Positions 24,215 to 33,718 are shown, counted from the first letter of the stretch. The stretch: 37,097 nucleotides of DNA from Candidatus Nitrotoga sp. 1052 (GCF_927312905.1 NZ_CAKMHQ010000063.1:1-37097), one strand, 5' to 3'. Notes: generated by a model not told the origin, from the sequence alone. Translations and numbers: made by a program.

Positions 24215-25184
24215 GTGCGCACATCAGTTTGCAAAGAAGGATCGGCGACTATCTTGCGGAACGCCGTCGTCTTGGGTTCGTGTTGCGATCACGGGACACA
24301 TTCCTGGCAGGGTTTGCCTACTATGTGGCCAGACACCATCATCGTGGGCCACTGACGGTAGAACTCATGACCGACTGGGTACGTCAAGGCAAAGGTGGGC
24401 AAGGTTCGCCGGAAACATGGGTTCGTCGTCTGGGGAAATTGCGGTCATTTGCCCGTTATCTGAAACAGTTCGAGCCGGATACCGAAGTGCCAGACGAATC
24501 GATCTTTGGATCGGAACCTGGCCGCGTGGCACCGCATATTGACCATGAAGATGAGATCACCGAACTGCTGGCGGCAGCTCGACGGCTTGGGCCACACGGC
24601 AGTTTGCGCCCGATGACCTTCGAGACTTTGTTTGCCCTGATGGTATCAACCGGACTGCGGGTCTCTGAGGCGATTAACTTGCGTGATGCCGATGTCGATC
24701 TCAAGCATGGGATGCTGACCATCCGGCAGACTAAATTCGCCAAGTCTCGCCAGTTGCCCCTGCATCCGAGTACCGTCACGGCATTGAGCCATTACCGCCG
24801 ACAACGTGCACAGCATGTTCCAGCAACAGTGACAACCGGTTCCTTATCGGCAGTCGTGGTCAGCGACTTGGGCAACCGCTTGGGGAACGTCAGGTGCATC
24901 GCGTCTTCAATGCGCTGCGCGACAGCTTGGGCTGGGTAAATCGCGGGGCCCATGCAGCACCACGGCTACATGATCTGCGCCATACCTTTGCCGTCCGGCG
25001 CATGTTGCTCTGGCATGCCGATGGCACCGACATCGACCAAATGATGCTGGCGCTATCGACCTACATGGGGCACGCCGAGATCTTCTACACCTACTGGTAT
25101 CTCTCGGCTGTTCCGGAATTGATGGCTCTGGCCGGAGGGAAGTTCGAGCGTTTCGCCAATATTGCAGGGGGCAACGATGAGTAA
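24211..25184 (+). pseudogene. ritB: Second RIT tyrosine recombinase, one frameshift
   Basis: Starts at ATG 24211 inside the ritA stop (ATGA). The first frame gives an N-terminal domain and the catalytic Arg (STGLRVSEAINL), then loses homology near 24830. The following frame resumes FLIGSRGQRLGQPLGERQ and VHRVFNALRDSLGW, with the catalytic box LHDLRHTFAVRRML, the MGHAEIFYTYWYL Tyr region and a stop at 25182-25184. One missing nucleotide around 24825-24835 explains the break. A programmed frameshift is not supported, since no slippery heptamer is seen. The intact length would be about 324 aa. Confidence 0.8.
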
Positions 25185-26094
25185 GCAAACAAAGACACCC
25201 CCTTCATTTGCCGCGCTCGTCCAAGCCTACTTTGTCGAGTACCTGATTCAACAGCGTGCGCTCAGCGCGCAGACCATCGCCGCCTATCGCGATGGCTTCG
25301 TGCTCTTCCTAGCAGCCAGTCGGGCTTCCCCCCATTACCTTGCCGTATATACCAGGCAATTATCCATAGCAACGTTGAACAGACGAGTTGTTGCCATAGG
25401 GCGGGCACATACCATAAAGGGTCTTCCATCTCCTGCGCATTCAGAACGGGTGAAGGCTACATTACTGGAAATTCGCCGAACCGTCGGCAGCGCACAACCG
25501 ACTGGTTAACCCGGCACTGCTGCACGATGTACAGGGAATGGTGCACGGGTTGCAAGGCACGAACGGGCTGCGAGACAAAGCGTTTTTGCTCACAGGCTTT
25601 GCAGGGGCGTTTCGTCGCTCCGACCTGGTTTCTATTCAGGTGGAAGATGTCCATTTTGTCGATGAAGGAATTGTCATTCACCTGTGGCGCCGCAAGACAG
25701 ATCAAACAGGGCAAGGACGTGACATCGCCATTCCTCTCATGCGAGGGAAATATTGTCCTGTCAAAACCATCACGGATTGACAGTCTTGTTCTGGAATAAC
25801 GAGTGGCGCGCTCTTCAGGCGCGTCAACCGTTACGGGCAAATCATGGGACAGGGACTTTCTGCCCAGTCAGTCCCCTGATTGTGAAACAACGTGCTGAGG
25901 CAATCGGACTTGATCCACAAAACTTCTCCGGACATAGCCTGCGCGCCGGATTGGTCACGAGTGCTGCGAAATCCGGGGTGAACGCCTGGAAGATATGTCA
26001 ACAAACAGGGCATCAATCTAAAAATCAAGTAAATGCGATTGACGAAAAAACCTGTACTTGGGGTCATGGAGAAACAAGTGTATTGCGGAAACAC
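25177..26094 (+). pseudogene. Third recombinase, degenerate and probably chimeric
   Basis: Starts at ATG 25177, overlapping the ritB stop by 8 nt. The N-terminal 50 residues (PSFAALVQAYFVEYLIQQRALSAQTIAAYR) look like RitC. From about 25330 the sequence (SIATLNRRVVAIGRAH, LPSPAHSERVKATLLEIRRT) looks like a different integrase family, suggesting a deletion fusion. Frameshifts follow near 25500, near 25775 and near 25878. The catalytic segments GFAGAFRRSDLVSI, FSGHSLRAGLVTSA and QTGHQSKN survive in separate frames. No functional product is expected. Confidence 0.7.
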
Positions 26095-26138
26095 AGCTAC
26101 AAATCAGCTACAAATCAGCTACAAATCAGCTACAAATT
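26095..26138 (+). repeat. 11-bp tandem repeat AGCTACAAATC x4
   Basis: Three exact copies and a fourth ending in T, in head-to-tail order, at the end of the degenerate integrase. It is too short and lacks the spacers of a CRISPR; it is likely a slippage product. Confidence 0.85.
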
Positions 26139-26202
26139 ACAAATCTATAAAAATATAAAAGACCTGCATCACTGTAAGTATTTGAATCATTATGTTGTAA
26201 TA

Positions 26203-26243
26203 GGCGGAATCGAACCATCGACACGAGGATTTTCAATCCCCGC
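26203..26243 (-). other. tRNA-Phe fragment (anticodon arm to T arm)
   Basis: On the minus strand the sequence GGGGATTGAAAATCC (anticodon GAA) is followed by TCGTGTC, then GGTTCGATTCC. These are the anticodon arm, variable loop and T arm of tRNA-Phe. The 5' half and the acceptor stem with CCA are missing. It is probably a remnant of an attachment site or a scar of element excision. Confidence 0.65.
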
Positions 26244-26325
26244 GCCGGTAAGGAAACGGAGATGGCGTCCAAGTAGGATAGGCAATCGCGCTATGTTGAC
26301 CACCACTTTCACAATAGCCCTGCGC

Positions 26326-26818
26326 CTACCGGCCAAGCTGCCGCCGCCCCATATCCCAGGTGACCGATGACCCACGGACGACAGCAGCTACCTGCTGCCC
26401 AAGCCGCTGTTCCACCACTGGTCTCCACGGCACCAGACTGAAACCCATGCCGTCGTCCAGCATGGCGAAGCGACCGCTGGCGAGCTGGACTGAGTGGCGG
26501 TAGATGCCGTTTGCGCGCTCGCCATCGCGCAGTGGGCGGTGGACCAGCCCATGTCTGATGCTGGATCACTTTGCCTACCGACGCCAATTCCCGGTCGCGC
26601 AAGGTGGATAGCAAGTTGCGTACTAAAACCACGCGCGGGCCGCGCCGCTCGGCCAAGCCCTGCTCGACGAGGAAATCTATTCGGCCTTGCAATGCATCTC
26701 GCACCTGGACACCGAAGCCTCGTGGCGACAGCTCCCTCGCGTCGCCCACCATTTGATGATCCAACCATGTTGCGCCTTGGGCGCATACTTGCTGTTCGAT
26801 AGACAGGTGCGAACGCAA
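26326..26818 (-). pseudogene. 3' remnant of a DUF3363 relaxase (TraI/VirD2-like) gene
   Basis: The minus strand encodes LRSHLSIEQQVCAQGATWLD, then GFGVQVRDALQGRIDFLVEQGLAERRGPRVV, matching the C-terminal DUF3363 part of mobile-element relaxases. A frameshift occurs near 26510; the next frame gives DGMGFSLVPWRPVVEQRLGQ, VRGSSVTWDMGRRQLGR and a stop (CTA on the plus strand at 26326-26328). The relaxase catalytic N-terminus is gone; the open reading meets the integrase stub directly, so a deletion joined the two ends of an ICE or island. Confidence 0.75.
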
Positions 26819-26819
26819 T

Positions 26820-26987
26820 TCAATGGTGCTCGCCAGTGTTGGTGCGATACTGAATCATGAAGACCTTACGACCTGCCGGGGTGACCTTGCATAGAAAGCC
26901 CGGCACTAAGGTATCGCGTAGTTCAACGTCAGTGGATTGAGGTTGCGCTACGTCAACAGCCGTTTTAGTCAATTTGATCTTAGCCAT
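26820..26987 (-). pseudogene. N-terminal stub of an ICE-type tyrosine integrase
   Basis: From ATG 26987, with AGGAG 8 nt upstream, 55 codons read MAKIKLTKTAVDVAQP, LRDTLVPGFLCKVTPAGRKVF and MIQYRTNTGEHH, then stop. This is the Arm DNA-binding (DUF4102-like) N-terminus of island integrases, which are normally about 400 aa; the catalytic domain is missing. It reads away from the tRNA-Leu fragment at 27161, the usual arrangement of an integrase beside its attachment site. Confidence 0.8.
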
Positions 26988-26991
26988 GAAT

Positions 26992-27020
26992 GCTCCTGGA
27001 AATACCCGATTTCCAGGAGC
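26992..27020 (-). promoter_or_regulatory. 12-bp-stem hairpin covering the integrase-stub RBS
   Basis: GCTCCTGGAAAT-ACCCG-ATTTCCAGGAGC is a perfect inverted repeat. On the minus strand its second arm contains the AGGAG ribosome binding site of the integrase stub, so the RNA hairpin would sequester it. Confidence 0.6.
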
Positions 27021-27160
27021 CAGCTAGGAGCCAAGCGAAAGGGAACCGGGTCGATTTTGGTCGAACACCGTGGTATGATGGGACTCGATGCTTCGAGAGG
27101 AAACCTGCTCAAGAGGGCTGTGTCGTAGCCCGGCGTACTTCGGTGTATTGCCTATAATCC

Positions 27161-27219
27161 GGCTTAAAATCCGTCGGGAAGAAATCTCTGTACCGGTTCA
27201 AGTCCGGTCCCGGGCACCA
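27161..27219 (+). other. tRNA-Leu(UAA) 3' half, probable attachment-site remnant
   Basis: From TTAAAATCCGTCGGG (anticodon loop with TAA) through a variable arm to CCGGTTCAAGTCCGG and CCCGGGCACCA. The upstream sequence does not form D or anticodon stems, so this is not a whole tRNA, although GCCCGG occurs by chance at 27128. A 3' tRNA half beside an integrase gene is the classic result of island integration. Confidence 0.7.
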
Positions 27220-27310
27220 AACAATCAATAAGTTACAGCGTTTTTTCAAATTTGTTAGCGACTGCAGCTACATCTCATGTAAGCACTATGTAAGCAATCG
27301 GAGAGGGTCA

Positions 27311-27448
27311 ATGAATAATTTCGATATTGAAATTAAATGCAGTGATCAGATTTTAAAGGCTATCGCCAAAATTAACGGCGACACTCTTACGGTTAGCTCT
27401 GTGAATCTAAGATCACAATCATCTGGAAATACTGCTGGGGCGGCATAG
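27311..27448 (+). CDS. Small hypothetical protein (45 aa), first gene of an unknown pair
   Basis: ATG 27311 has a strong GGAGAGGG 4 nt upstream. The 45-residue product (MNNFDIEIKCSDQILKAIAK..., with LTVSSVNLRSQSS after it) is not membrane-like. Its stop lies 3 nt before the start of the 303-aa gene, so the two are almost certainly co-translated. Function unknown; a small antitoxin, leader or regulatory peptide are possibilities without direct support. Confidence 0.6.
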   Translation: MNNFDIEIKCSDQILKAIAKINGDTLTVSSVNLRSQSSGNTAGAA

Positions 27449-27451
27449 ACC

Positions 27452-28363
27452 ATGACCTCACAATCTCTTGAAAATTTAGTCAAGCAGCTTGATACCATTT
27501 CGGAAAGTGATGGCATCCTGTATGGTCGAGCTCGTCTTCTTTCCGATGCAGAGCAAAAACATCAGCGAGCAATTCTTCAGTACACTGTATATCTTGCCCT
27601 GTCGGATGCCTTCAAGTGTTTTTTTCTTGAAACGATCGAGTTAATCAATCCGGCTTGCCGACCTAAAGTGACGGAGCCACTCTCCGAACTCCATGAAATT
27701 TTCGTCACTCGCTTGATTCACAGTTTTAAATCTTTATGCGGTGCTGATCGAATCGCGGTATGCGGATATCCCTATCAAGCTTACACGCTACTTCAGGATG
27801 TTTTCAATGACCTTGTGCTGTCTTCGGCTGCCCTACAAAAGATTACAGACTTCTATAGCGTTGATGGTGTGATTCCAGGCAAACCAATTGATATTGCGCA
27901 AGTGAAAGAGCTACGCAAGCGTACAGAGTTTGACGTGTGCCAAAAAATGACCGGAAAGGAGAGTGGCCTGACACAGCAAACACAAGATGAACTTAGTAAT
28001 TGGGATGCACTATTCCATTCCGAAGTCCACGGCGTCCATTTGTCGCTTGCGGCTGCACTGGGATTTATGAAAGGAACTGAGCTGCAACCTGCTCTACCCC
28101 GGTTCGACGCGGTGCAGTTCGCTATGTTTGTGAACCGATATTTCGAGGTTTGCTGGATGGCACATCGACTTATTCCGGCGCTTAAGCCATCCGGCGTGCC
28201 ACTCTCCCAAGCATGGATGGATAAGTGGGGCGTGCTCGATGACGCATTGGAAATGACAGTACAAGCACTCACGGTGCAGCATGGAAATAAAATCGGTGCT
28301 GCGATCGTAGAACTAGTTAAGACTAAATTTCCATTCAATGCACAATCTGACTTTCCGTTGTAG
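27452..28363 (+). CDS. Hypothetical protein (303 aa), accessory, next to tRNA-Leu remnant
   Basis: Soluble, mostly helical 303-aa protein with no family that I recognise. Notable segments are AILQYTVYLALSDAFKCFFL (12-50 region), ELHEIFVTRLIHSFKSLCG, RKRTEFDVCQKMTGKESGLT, and WDALFHSEVHGVHLSLAAALG near residue 190, where an H-x3-H spacing occurs. It lacks a signal peptide and clear transmembrane helices. Base composition is lower in GC than that of the hox genes. It directly follows the 45-aa gene and lies just inside the tRNA-Leu attachment remnant, the usual location of island cargo such as defence genes; that role is inference only. Confidence 0.65.
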   Translation: MTSQSLENLVKQLDTISESDGILYGRARLLSDAEQKHQRAILQYTVYLALSDAFKCFFLETIELINPACRPKVTEPLSELHEIFVTRLIHSFKSLCGADRIAVCGYPYQAYTLLQDVFNDLVLSSAALQKITDFYSVDGVIPGKPIDIAQVKELRKRTEFDVCQKMTGKESGLTQQTQDELSNWDALFHSEVHGVHLSLAAALGFMKGTELQPALPRFDAVQFAMFVNRYFEVCWMAHRLIPALKPSGVPLSQAWMDKWGVLDDALEMTVQALTVQHGNKIGAAIVELVKTKFPFNAQSDFPL

Positions 28364-28471
28364 TTTTGCTTAGTCCATCAAAGCATTCCCCCTAATCTGA
28401 TCTTTTTCATCTCTGAGCGTTGCCGCAAACGTCCATTTTTCACAGCTTCAGCGGGGATGAAATTTGGATTT

Positions 28472-28495
28472 TTAAAGGTGTCCTTAAAGGTGTCC
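28472..28495 (+). repeat. Tandem 12-bp duplication carrying the rep RBS
   Basis: TTAAAGGTGTCC occurs twice in direct succession, each with an AAAGG Shine-Dalgarno-like core; the second copy sits 2 nt before ATG 28498. Confidence 0.8.
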
Positions 28496-28497
28496 TA

Positions 28498-30486
28498 ATG
28501 CTGAGTAAACTCAACCCCTCTCAATACGAAGCAGTTAAATATCTGGATGGCCCCCTGTTGGTGCTGGCTGGCGCAGGCAGCGGCAAAACGCGTGTTATCA
28601 CTCATAAGCTTGCCTATCTGATTGAGCAATGCGGTTATGCACCGCGCAACATCGCCGCAATCACCTTCACCAACAAGGCTGCGAATGAAATGCGTGAGCG
28701 CGTGGGCAAGCTGTTATCCGGGCGCAATACCAAGGGTTTAACCATTAGCACCTTCCACGCGCTGGGTATGCAAATCTTGCGTGAGGAGGCTGGTCTGCTC
28801 GGCTACAAAAAACAATTTTCCATCTTCGATAGTGCTGACACAGCAAAGATCATTAGTGAGCTGTTAGGTGCACCGGACAAGCAAGATATCCGTATCGCAC
28901 AAAGTGTGATGTCCAAGTGGAAATCCTCTTTCATCTCGCCGGAACAAGCATTAAGCCTGGTTGAAAACGAAGCAGATCAACGCACGGCATTACTTTATGC
29001 GCGTTATCAAGAAACATTACGCGCCTATCAGGCGATGGATTTTGATGATTTGATCCGTTTGCCAGTGGATTTATTTCAGGGTTTTCCTGAAGCCCTGCTG
29101 CGCTGGCAGCAACGTTTTCGTTATTTGTTGATCGACGAATATCAGGATACCAATGATTGCCAGTATCAAATGACCCGCTTGCTGGCGGGCAGTCGCGCAG
29201 CACTGACGGCAGTGGGCGACGATGATCAGGCGATTTACGCCTGGCGCGGAGCAAGCACTGCGAATTTACAGAACTTACAAAATGACCACGTGAATTTGCG
29301 CGTCATCAAGCTGGAACAAAATTACCGCTCTTCGCAACGTATTTTGACCTGTGCCAATCATTTAATACGCAACAATACCAAGCTATTCGAAAAAAAATTG
29401 TGGAGCGACCATGGGCCGGGCGACCCTATCCGCATATTTGCAGCCAGGGACGGCGAGAACGAAGCAGAGTCCGTAGTAATGCGTTTGCTGGCCCATAAAT
29501 TTGAACACAATACACGCTTTTCTGACTACGCCATCCTGTATCGCAGCAATCACTTATCGCGTACTTTTGAGGAACAACTGCGTGGACAGAAAGTACCTTA
29601 TACCGTCAGTGGCGGCAGCTCCTTCTTCGATCGCGCGGAGATCAAGGATCTCACTGCCTATTTGCGCTTGATTGCAAACACGGATGATGATCCGGCCTTC
29701 ATTCGCGCCATTACCACGCCTAAACGAGGTATTGGCAACCAGACACTGGAGAAGCTTGCGGGCTATGCCGGAACACGCAACATCAGCCTGTTCGCAGCAG
29801 CTTTCGAGAGCGCCATGGCACATCAACTTCCTGCGCGACAACACGAAGAGTTGCTAACCTTTTGCAATTTCATTAATCGCATGGAAGCGCGTGCCGACAA
29901 GGAGGAATGCGCGACGGTGATGGCAGATTTAATAAGCGCAATAGATTACGAGGCATGGCTGTTCGACAGCCACGAACCGCGTCAGGCGGAAAGCAAATGG
30001 GCGAATGTTACGGATTTTGTCGGCTGGATCAACCGCAAATCGGAAGCTGACGACAAAACATTGGTGGCGATGACACAAACCATCGCGCTGATGAACCTGC
30101 TCGAATCCCGCGAAGAAGAAGCGGATGCGGTCTCATTATCAACTCTGCATGCTGCCAAGGGCCTGGAATTCGGCCATGTGTTCATGGTTGGCGTGGAAGA
30201 GGGAACCCTGCCGCACCACCAAAGCGAGCAACCGGAACAGATTGAGGAAGAACGTCGCCTGATGTACGTGGGCATTACTCGCGCAGAGCGCTCGCTGCAA
30301 ATCAGCTATTGCACCAAACGCAAACTCGGAAAAGAATGGCGGGTATGCGAAGCAAGCCGCTTCTTGCAAGAATTGCCCGCAGATGAACTAATCTATTCGG
30401 GTGTATTACCAACAGGTAGTACACCCGAAGTAAGCAAAGATGTGGGGATGGCGAAATTAGCGCGACTGAAGGCGATGTTAGGCTGA
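28498..30486 (+). CDS. rep: ATP-dependent DNA helicase Rep
   Basis: A 662-aa superfamily 1A 3'-5' helicase, which moves on single-stranded DNA and clears proteins ahead of the replication fork. Motifs: LAGAGSGKTRVITHK (Walker A, about 25-35), LLIDEYQDTNDCQYQ (about 212), VGDDDQAIYAWRGA (about 240), KLEQNYRSSQRI, VSLSTLHAAKGLEFGHVF and MYVGITRAERSL. Length and the GDDDQAIYAWRGA form favour Rep over UvrD. The start is the ATG at 28498, matching the family N-terminus LNPSQYEAVKYLDGPLLVLA; the frame is open to 28420, but the upstream residues are not conserved. Confidence 0.93.
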   Translation: MLSKLNPSQYEAVKYLDGPLLVLAGAGSGKTRVITHKLAYLIEQCGYAPRNIAAITFTNKAANEMRERVGKLLSGRNTKGLTISTFHALGMQILREEAGLLGYKKQFSIFDSADTAKIISELLGAPDKQDIRIAQSVMSKWKSSFISPEQALSLVENEADQRTALLYARYQETLRAYQAMDFDDLIRLPVDLFQGFPEALLRWQQRFRYLLIDEYQDTNDCQYQMTRLLAGSRAALTAVGDDDQAIYAWRGASTANLQNLQNDHVNLRVIKLEQNYRSSQRILTCANHLIRNNTKLFEKKLWSDHGPGDPIRIFAARDGENEAESVVMRLLAHKFEHNTRFSDYAILYRSNHLSRTFEEQLRGQKVPYTVSGGSSFFDRAEIKDLTAYLRLIANTDDDPAFIRAITTPKRGIGNQTLEKLAGYAGTRNISLFAAAFESAMAHQLPARQHEELLTFCNFINRMEARADKEECATVMADLISAIDYEAWLFDSHEPRQAESKWANVTDFVGWINRKSEADDKTLVAMTQTIALMNLLESREEEADAVSLSTLHAAKGLEFGHVFMVGVEEGTLPHHQSEQPEQIEEERRLMYVGITRAERSLQISYCTKRKLGKEWRVCEASRFLQELPADELIYSGVLPTGSTPEVSKDVGMAKLARLKAMLG

Positions 30487-30569
30487 CGAAAATTGGATGG
30501 TCAAGCTTAGAACGTAAAGTTAAATAAGCATTGCTCCAGTAATCGTTGAAATACGTTAAGCTATTTCGT

Positions 30570-31307
30570 TTACCCCATCCGTTGTCTTCTCGACTCAAAC
30601 AGACACACCCCTGCGCTCACAGATACATTCAGGCTTTCCACGCTGCCCAGCATCGGGATACGCACCAGCTGGTCGCAGGTTTCTTTGGTAAGTCGACGTA
30701 GGCCTTCTCCTTCCGCCCCCAGCACCCAGGCCAATGCGCCGGCATGCCGGAATCCATACAGGTCAGTATTGGCCTCGCTATCTGCACCGACTACCCAGAT
30801 ATCGCGTTCCTGTAGCTCGCGCAGGGTACGCGCAAGGTTGGTGACGGTAATATAGGGAACAGTTTCCGCCGCGCCGCAGGCAACCTTTTCCACGGTCGCA
30901 TTCAGGCCAACGGCGCGATCTTTGGGAGCAATGACGGCATTTATGCCGAAAGCATCGGCACTGCGCAAGCAAGCACCCAGGTTATGCGGATCTTGTACAC
31001 CGTCCAGCACTAGTAATAACGCGGGTTCGGTGAGGGTGTCCAGCACATCGTCCAGATGCCGCACCTTTTGCGCGGCATCTACTCTAGCAGCGACCCCTTG
31101 ATGACGAGCATTGCCAGCCATGCCGTCGAGACGTTTGGTATCCACTGGGACCACCCGCACGTTGTTACTTTCCGCCAGCTTCAACAGATCACGAGCACGT
31201 GGATCACGACGTTGGGTATCTACATAAAGTTCCAGCACGCTGTCCGCCTGCTGGCGAATGCGCGCGGTGACGGCATGAAAGCCATGAATTACACGAGTTT
31301 CAGCCAT
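30570..31307 (-). CDS. rlmB: 23S rRNA (guanosine-2'-O)-methyltransferase RlmB
   Basis: A 245-aa SPOUT-class methyltransferase that modifies G2251 of 23S rRNA. The N-terminal substrate-binding domain ([14 protein letters not shown]) is followed by the knotted domain with [30 protein letters not shown] and [22 protein letters not shown]. The start overlaps the rnr stop by 8 nt; rnr-rlmB is a conserved pair. Confidence 0.95.
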   Translation of the reverse strand: MAETRVIHGFHAVTARIRQQADSVLELYVDTQRRDPRARDLLKLAESNNVRVVPVDTKRLDGMAGNARHQGVAARVDAAQKVRHLDDVLDTLTEPALLLVLDGVQDPHNLGACLRSADAFGINAVIAPKDRAVGLNATVEKVACGAAETVPYITVTNLARTLRELQERDIWVVGADSEANTDLYGFRHAGALAWVLGAEGEGLRRLTKETCDQLVRIPMLGSVESLNVSVSAGVCLFESRRQRMG

Positions 31308-33534
31308 GACGTAGTTTGGTTTTTTTTGGTTTCTTAATTTTCGCGTCCTTAGCTGGCGCTTCCCCAGCTGGCAGATCCAACACGAAGTCGAGCTTGGTAC
31401 TTTCCATATCCACTCTCACGACTTTGACGCGCACGCGATCCCCCAGGCGATAACGCTTGCCGGAGCGCTCACCTAGCATCTGGTGCTTGGCCGCATCGAA
31501 ATGAAAATAATCCGCGCCGAGTTCAGATACATGCACCAACCCTTCGATGAAAAGGTCGTCTAGCGCGACGAACAGGCCGAAGCCAGTCACTGAAGATATG
31601 GTGCCTTCGAAGCTGCTGCCGAGATGATCCCGCATGTAGAAGCATTTCAGCCACGCTTCAACATCACGCGTGGCATCGTCAGCCCGGCGCTCTGTCATGG
31701 AACAATGTATGCCCAGCTCTTCCCACTTCTCTTTTGGTTTGTATTGTTTGTCATTTAGCACAGCCTTAATAGCGCGGTGCACCAGCAGGTCGGGATAACG
31801 GCGAATGGGCGAGGTAAAGTGTGTATAAGCATCGTAGCCGAGACCGAAATGACCAGCATTTTCCGGGCAATAACGCGCTTGGCGCAATGAACGTAACATC
31901 ACTGTTTGCAATAAGGCTGCGTCAGGTCGCCCCTTGACCTGCTTGAGCAGCTTGGCGTAATCGCCAGCCTCAGGTTTGTCGCCACCTCCAAGTTCCAGGC
32001 CGAATTCCTTAAAGAACTCGCGCACTGCTTCCAATTTTTCAGGTGTAGGGCCTTCATGCACACGGTATAACACCGGATGCTTGCGTTCATTGAGGAAATT
32101 GGCGGTACAGACATTGGCCGCCAGCATGCATTCCTCGATCAGGCGGTGCGCATCATTACGTACCAAAGGTACGATGCGCTCAATCTTGCCCTGATCAGTA
32201 AACATCATCTGTGTTTCTATGGTCTCAAAGTCAATCGCACCACGCTTCTCGCGGGCTTGCAGCAAGGTCTTGAATAAGGTATGCAAATGATTAATTTGCG
32301 GCAGCACAGAAGCAAATTTTTGTGCCATTTCACCTTGCGGGTGAACCAGCATATCAGCTACCTGGTTGTAGGTCAGTCGCGCCTGCGAGAACATAACCGA
32401 CGGATAGAAGCGGTAAGCTTCAATATTGCCTTGAGCGCTGATCTGCATATCACACACCATGCACAGGCGTTCGACATCAGGATTAAGCGAACAAAGGCCG
32501 TTGGAAAGCTCTTCCGGCAACATTGGAATAACGCGGCGAGGGAAATATACCGAGTTACCTCGATTCAAAGCTTCCTTATCCAGCGCATCGCCGGACTTTA
32601 CGTAATGACTTACATCGGCAATTGCCACCACCAGGCGGAAGCCATTGGCATGCGGCTCGCAATACACCGCATCATCAAAATCCCGCGCAGTCTCGCCGTC
32701 TATGGTAACAAGCGGCAACTGACGTAAATCTTCGCGCCCTGCATAATCTTCCGGTAGCACCTGGGGCGCGATTTGTTCAGCTTGGTGTTTTGTGTCGGCT
32801 GGAAACTCATACGGCAGATCATGCTTGCGCAACGCAATTTCAATTTCCATGCCAGGATCGGCATAATTGCCCAAAATCTGCACGATGCGGCCTATGGGTT
32901 GTGCATTTTTGCTGGGTTGCTGCAGAATTTCCAGCATCACCACCTGCCCCGCCTTTGCCCCGATGTGCTCACCTGGAGCAACAAGGATATCCTGACTAAT
33001 GCGACGATTTTCCGCTACCACGAATTGAATGCCATGCTCCTCATACAACCGCCCGACCAAACGCTGGGTGGCGCGCTCCAGTACTTCCACTATGCTGGCC
33101 TCGCGGCGCCCGCGCCGGTCGGTGCCCGTTTCACGTACCACGACAGTATCGCCATGCAATGCTTTATGCATTTCCTTGGCACTCAATACCAGATCGGCGC
33201 TGCCATCATCAGGAATCAAAAAACCAAATCCATCGGGATGGCCTTGTACCTTGCCCTTAATCAGGTCAAGTTTGTCCATTACGCAGATTGCCCGCTTGCG
33301 ATTACGCATTATCTGACCATCGCGCTCCATGGCGCGCAGGCGGCGCGTGAACAGTTCAGCCTCGTGTTCGTCAATGTGCAATATGTGGCACAACTCTTCT
33401 TCAGCAACCGGCACGCCTTGCTTTTCCAGTAATTGCAGAATGTACTCACGGCTGGGTAGTGGGTGATCATACTGCTCACGCTCTCGATCCAGGAATGGAT
33501 CGAGCTCACGGATGTTTTTTTTCTTATTTGTCAT
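31300..33534 (-). CDS. rnr: Ribonuclease R
   Basis: A 744-aa 3'-5' exoribonuclease that degrades structured RNA. Order: N-terminal winged-helix region (residues 25-80), cold-shock domains (about 90-245), the RNB catalytic domain with [15 protein letters not shown] (Asp residues 284-288) and a C-terminal S1 domain ([20 protein letters not shown]). A short Lys-rich tail follows ([13 protein letters not shown]). Typical of beta-proteobacterial RNase R, somewhat shorter than the E. coli enzyme. It overlaps rlmB. Confidence 0.95.
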   Translation of the reverse strand: MTNKKKNIRELDPFLDREREQYDHPLPSREYILQLLEKQGVPVAEEELCHILHIDEHEAELFTRRLRAMERDGQIMRNRKRAICVMDKLDLIKGKVQGHPDGFGFLIPDDGSADLVLSAKEMHKALHGDTVVVRETGTDRRGRREASIVEVLERATQRLVGRLYEEHGIQFVVAENRRISQDILVAPGEHIGAKAGQVVMLEILQQPSKNAQPIGRIVQILGNYADPGMEIEIALRKHDLPYEFPADTKHQAEQIAPQVLPEDYAGREDLRQLPLVTIDGETARDFDDAVYCEPHANGFRLVVAIADVSHYVKSGDALDKEALNRGNSVYFPRRVIPMLPEELSNGLCSLNPDVERLCMVCDMQISAQGNIEAYRFYPSVMFSQARLTYNQVADMLVHPQGEMAQKFASVLPQINHLHTLFKTLLQAREKRGAIDFETIETQMMFTDQGKIERIVPLVRNDAHRLIEECMLAANVCTANFLNERKHPVLYRVHEGPTPEKLEAVREFFKEFGLELGGGDKPEAGDYAKLLKQVKGRPDAALLQTVMLRSLRQARYCPENAGHFGLGYDAYTHFTSPIRRYPDLLVHRAIKAVLNDKQYKPKEKWEELGIHCSMTERRADDATRDVEAWLKCFYMRDHLGSSFEGTISSVTGFGLFVALDDLFIEGLVHVSELGADYFHFDAAKHQMLGERSGKRYRLGDRVRVKVVRVDMESTKLDFVLDLPAGEAPAKDAKIKKPKKTKLRHG

Positions 33535-33595
33535 TGACAGAAAATCCTATAACGATTAACTTGTGCGCCCTCAAGAAGCAAAGTTTTATTTTATT

Positions 33596-33680
33596 GCCCA
33601 GATGGCGGAATTGGTAGACGCGCACGGTTCAGGTCCGTGTGCCGCAAGGTGTGGAGGTTCGAGTCCTCTTCTGGGCACCA
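33596..33680 (+). tRNA. tRNA-Leu(CAG)
   Basis: 85 nt with acceptor GCCCAGA pairing TCTGGGC, discriminator A and encoded CCA. The D arm is GGCGGAATTGGTAGACGC, the anticodon loop GTTCAGGTC (CAG), the variable arm is long, and the T arm is GAGGTTCGAGTCCTC. It is divergent from rnr. Confidence 0.97.
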
Positions 33681-33718
33681 TAAAATAAATTATCACTATT
33701 ATTCATCATGTTACAAAG

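Noticed and set aside
24800-24900. Programmed ribosomal frameshift in ritB
   Set aside because: No slippery heptamer or downstream pseudoknot was seen, and the neighbouring recombinase gene is plainly decayed.
26095-26138. 11-bp tandem repeats as CRISPR or iterons of an origin
   Set aside because: Contiguous 11-bp copies without spacers and no replication initiator gene; simple slippage repeat.
27128-27219. Complete tRNA-Leu gene starting at GCCCGG
   Set aside because: The D arm and the 5' side of the anticodon stem do not pair, and the length is about 92 nt; only the 3' half is tRNA-like.
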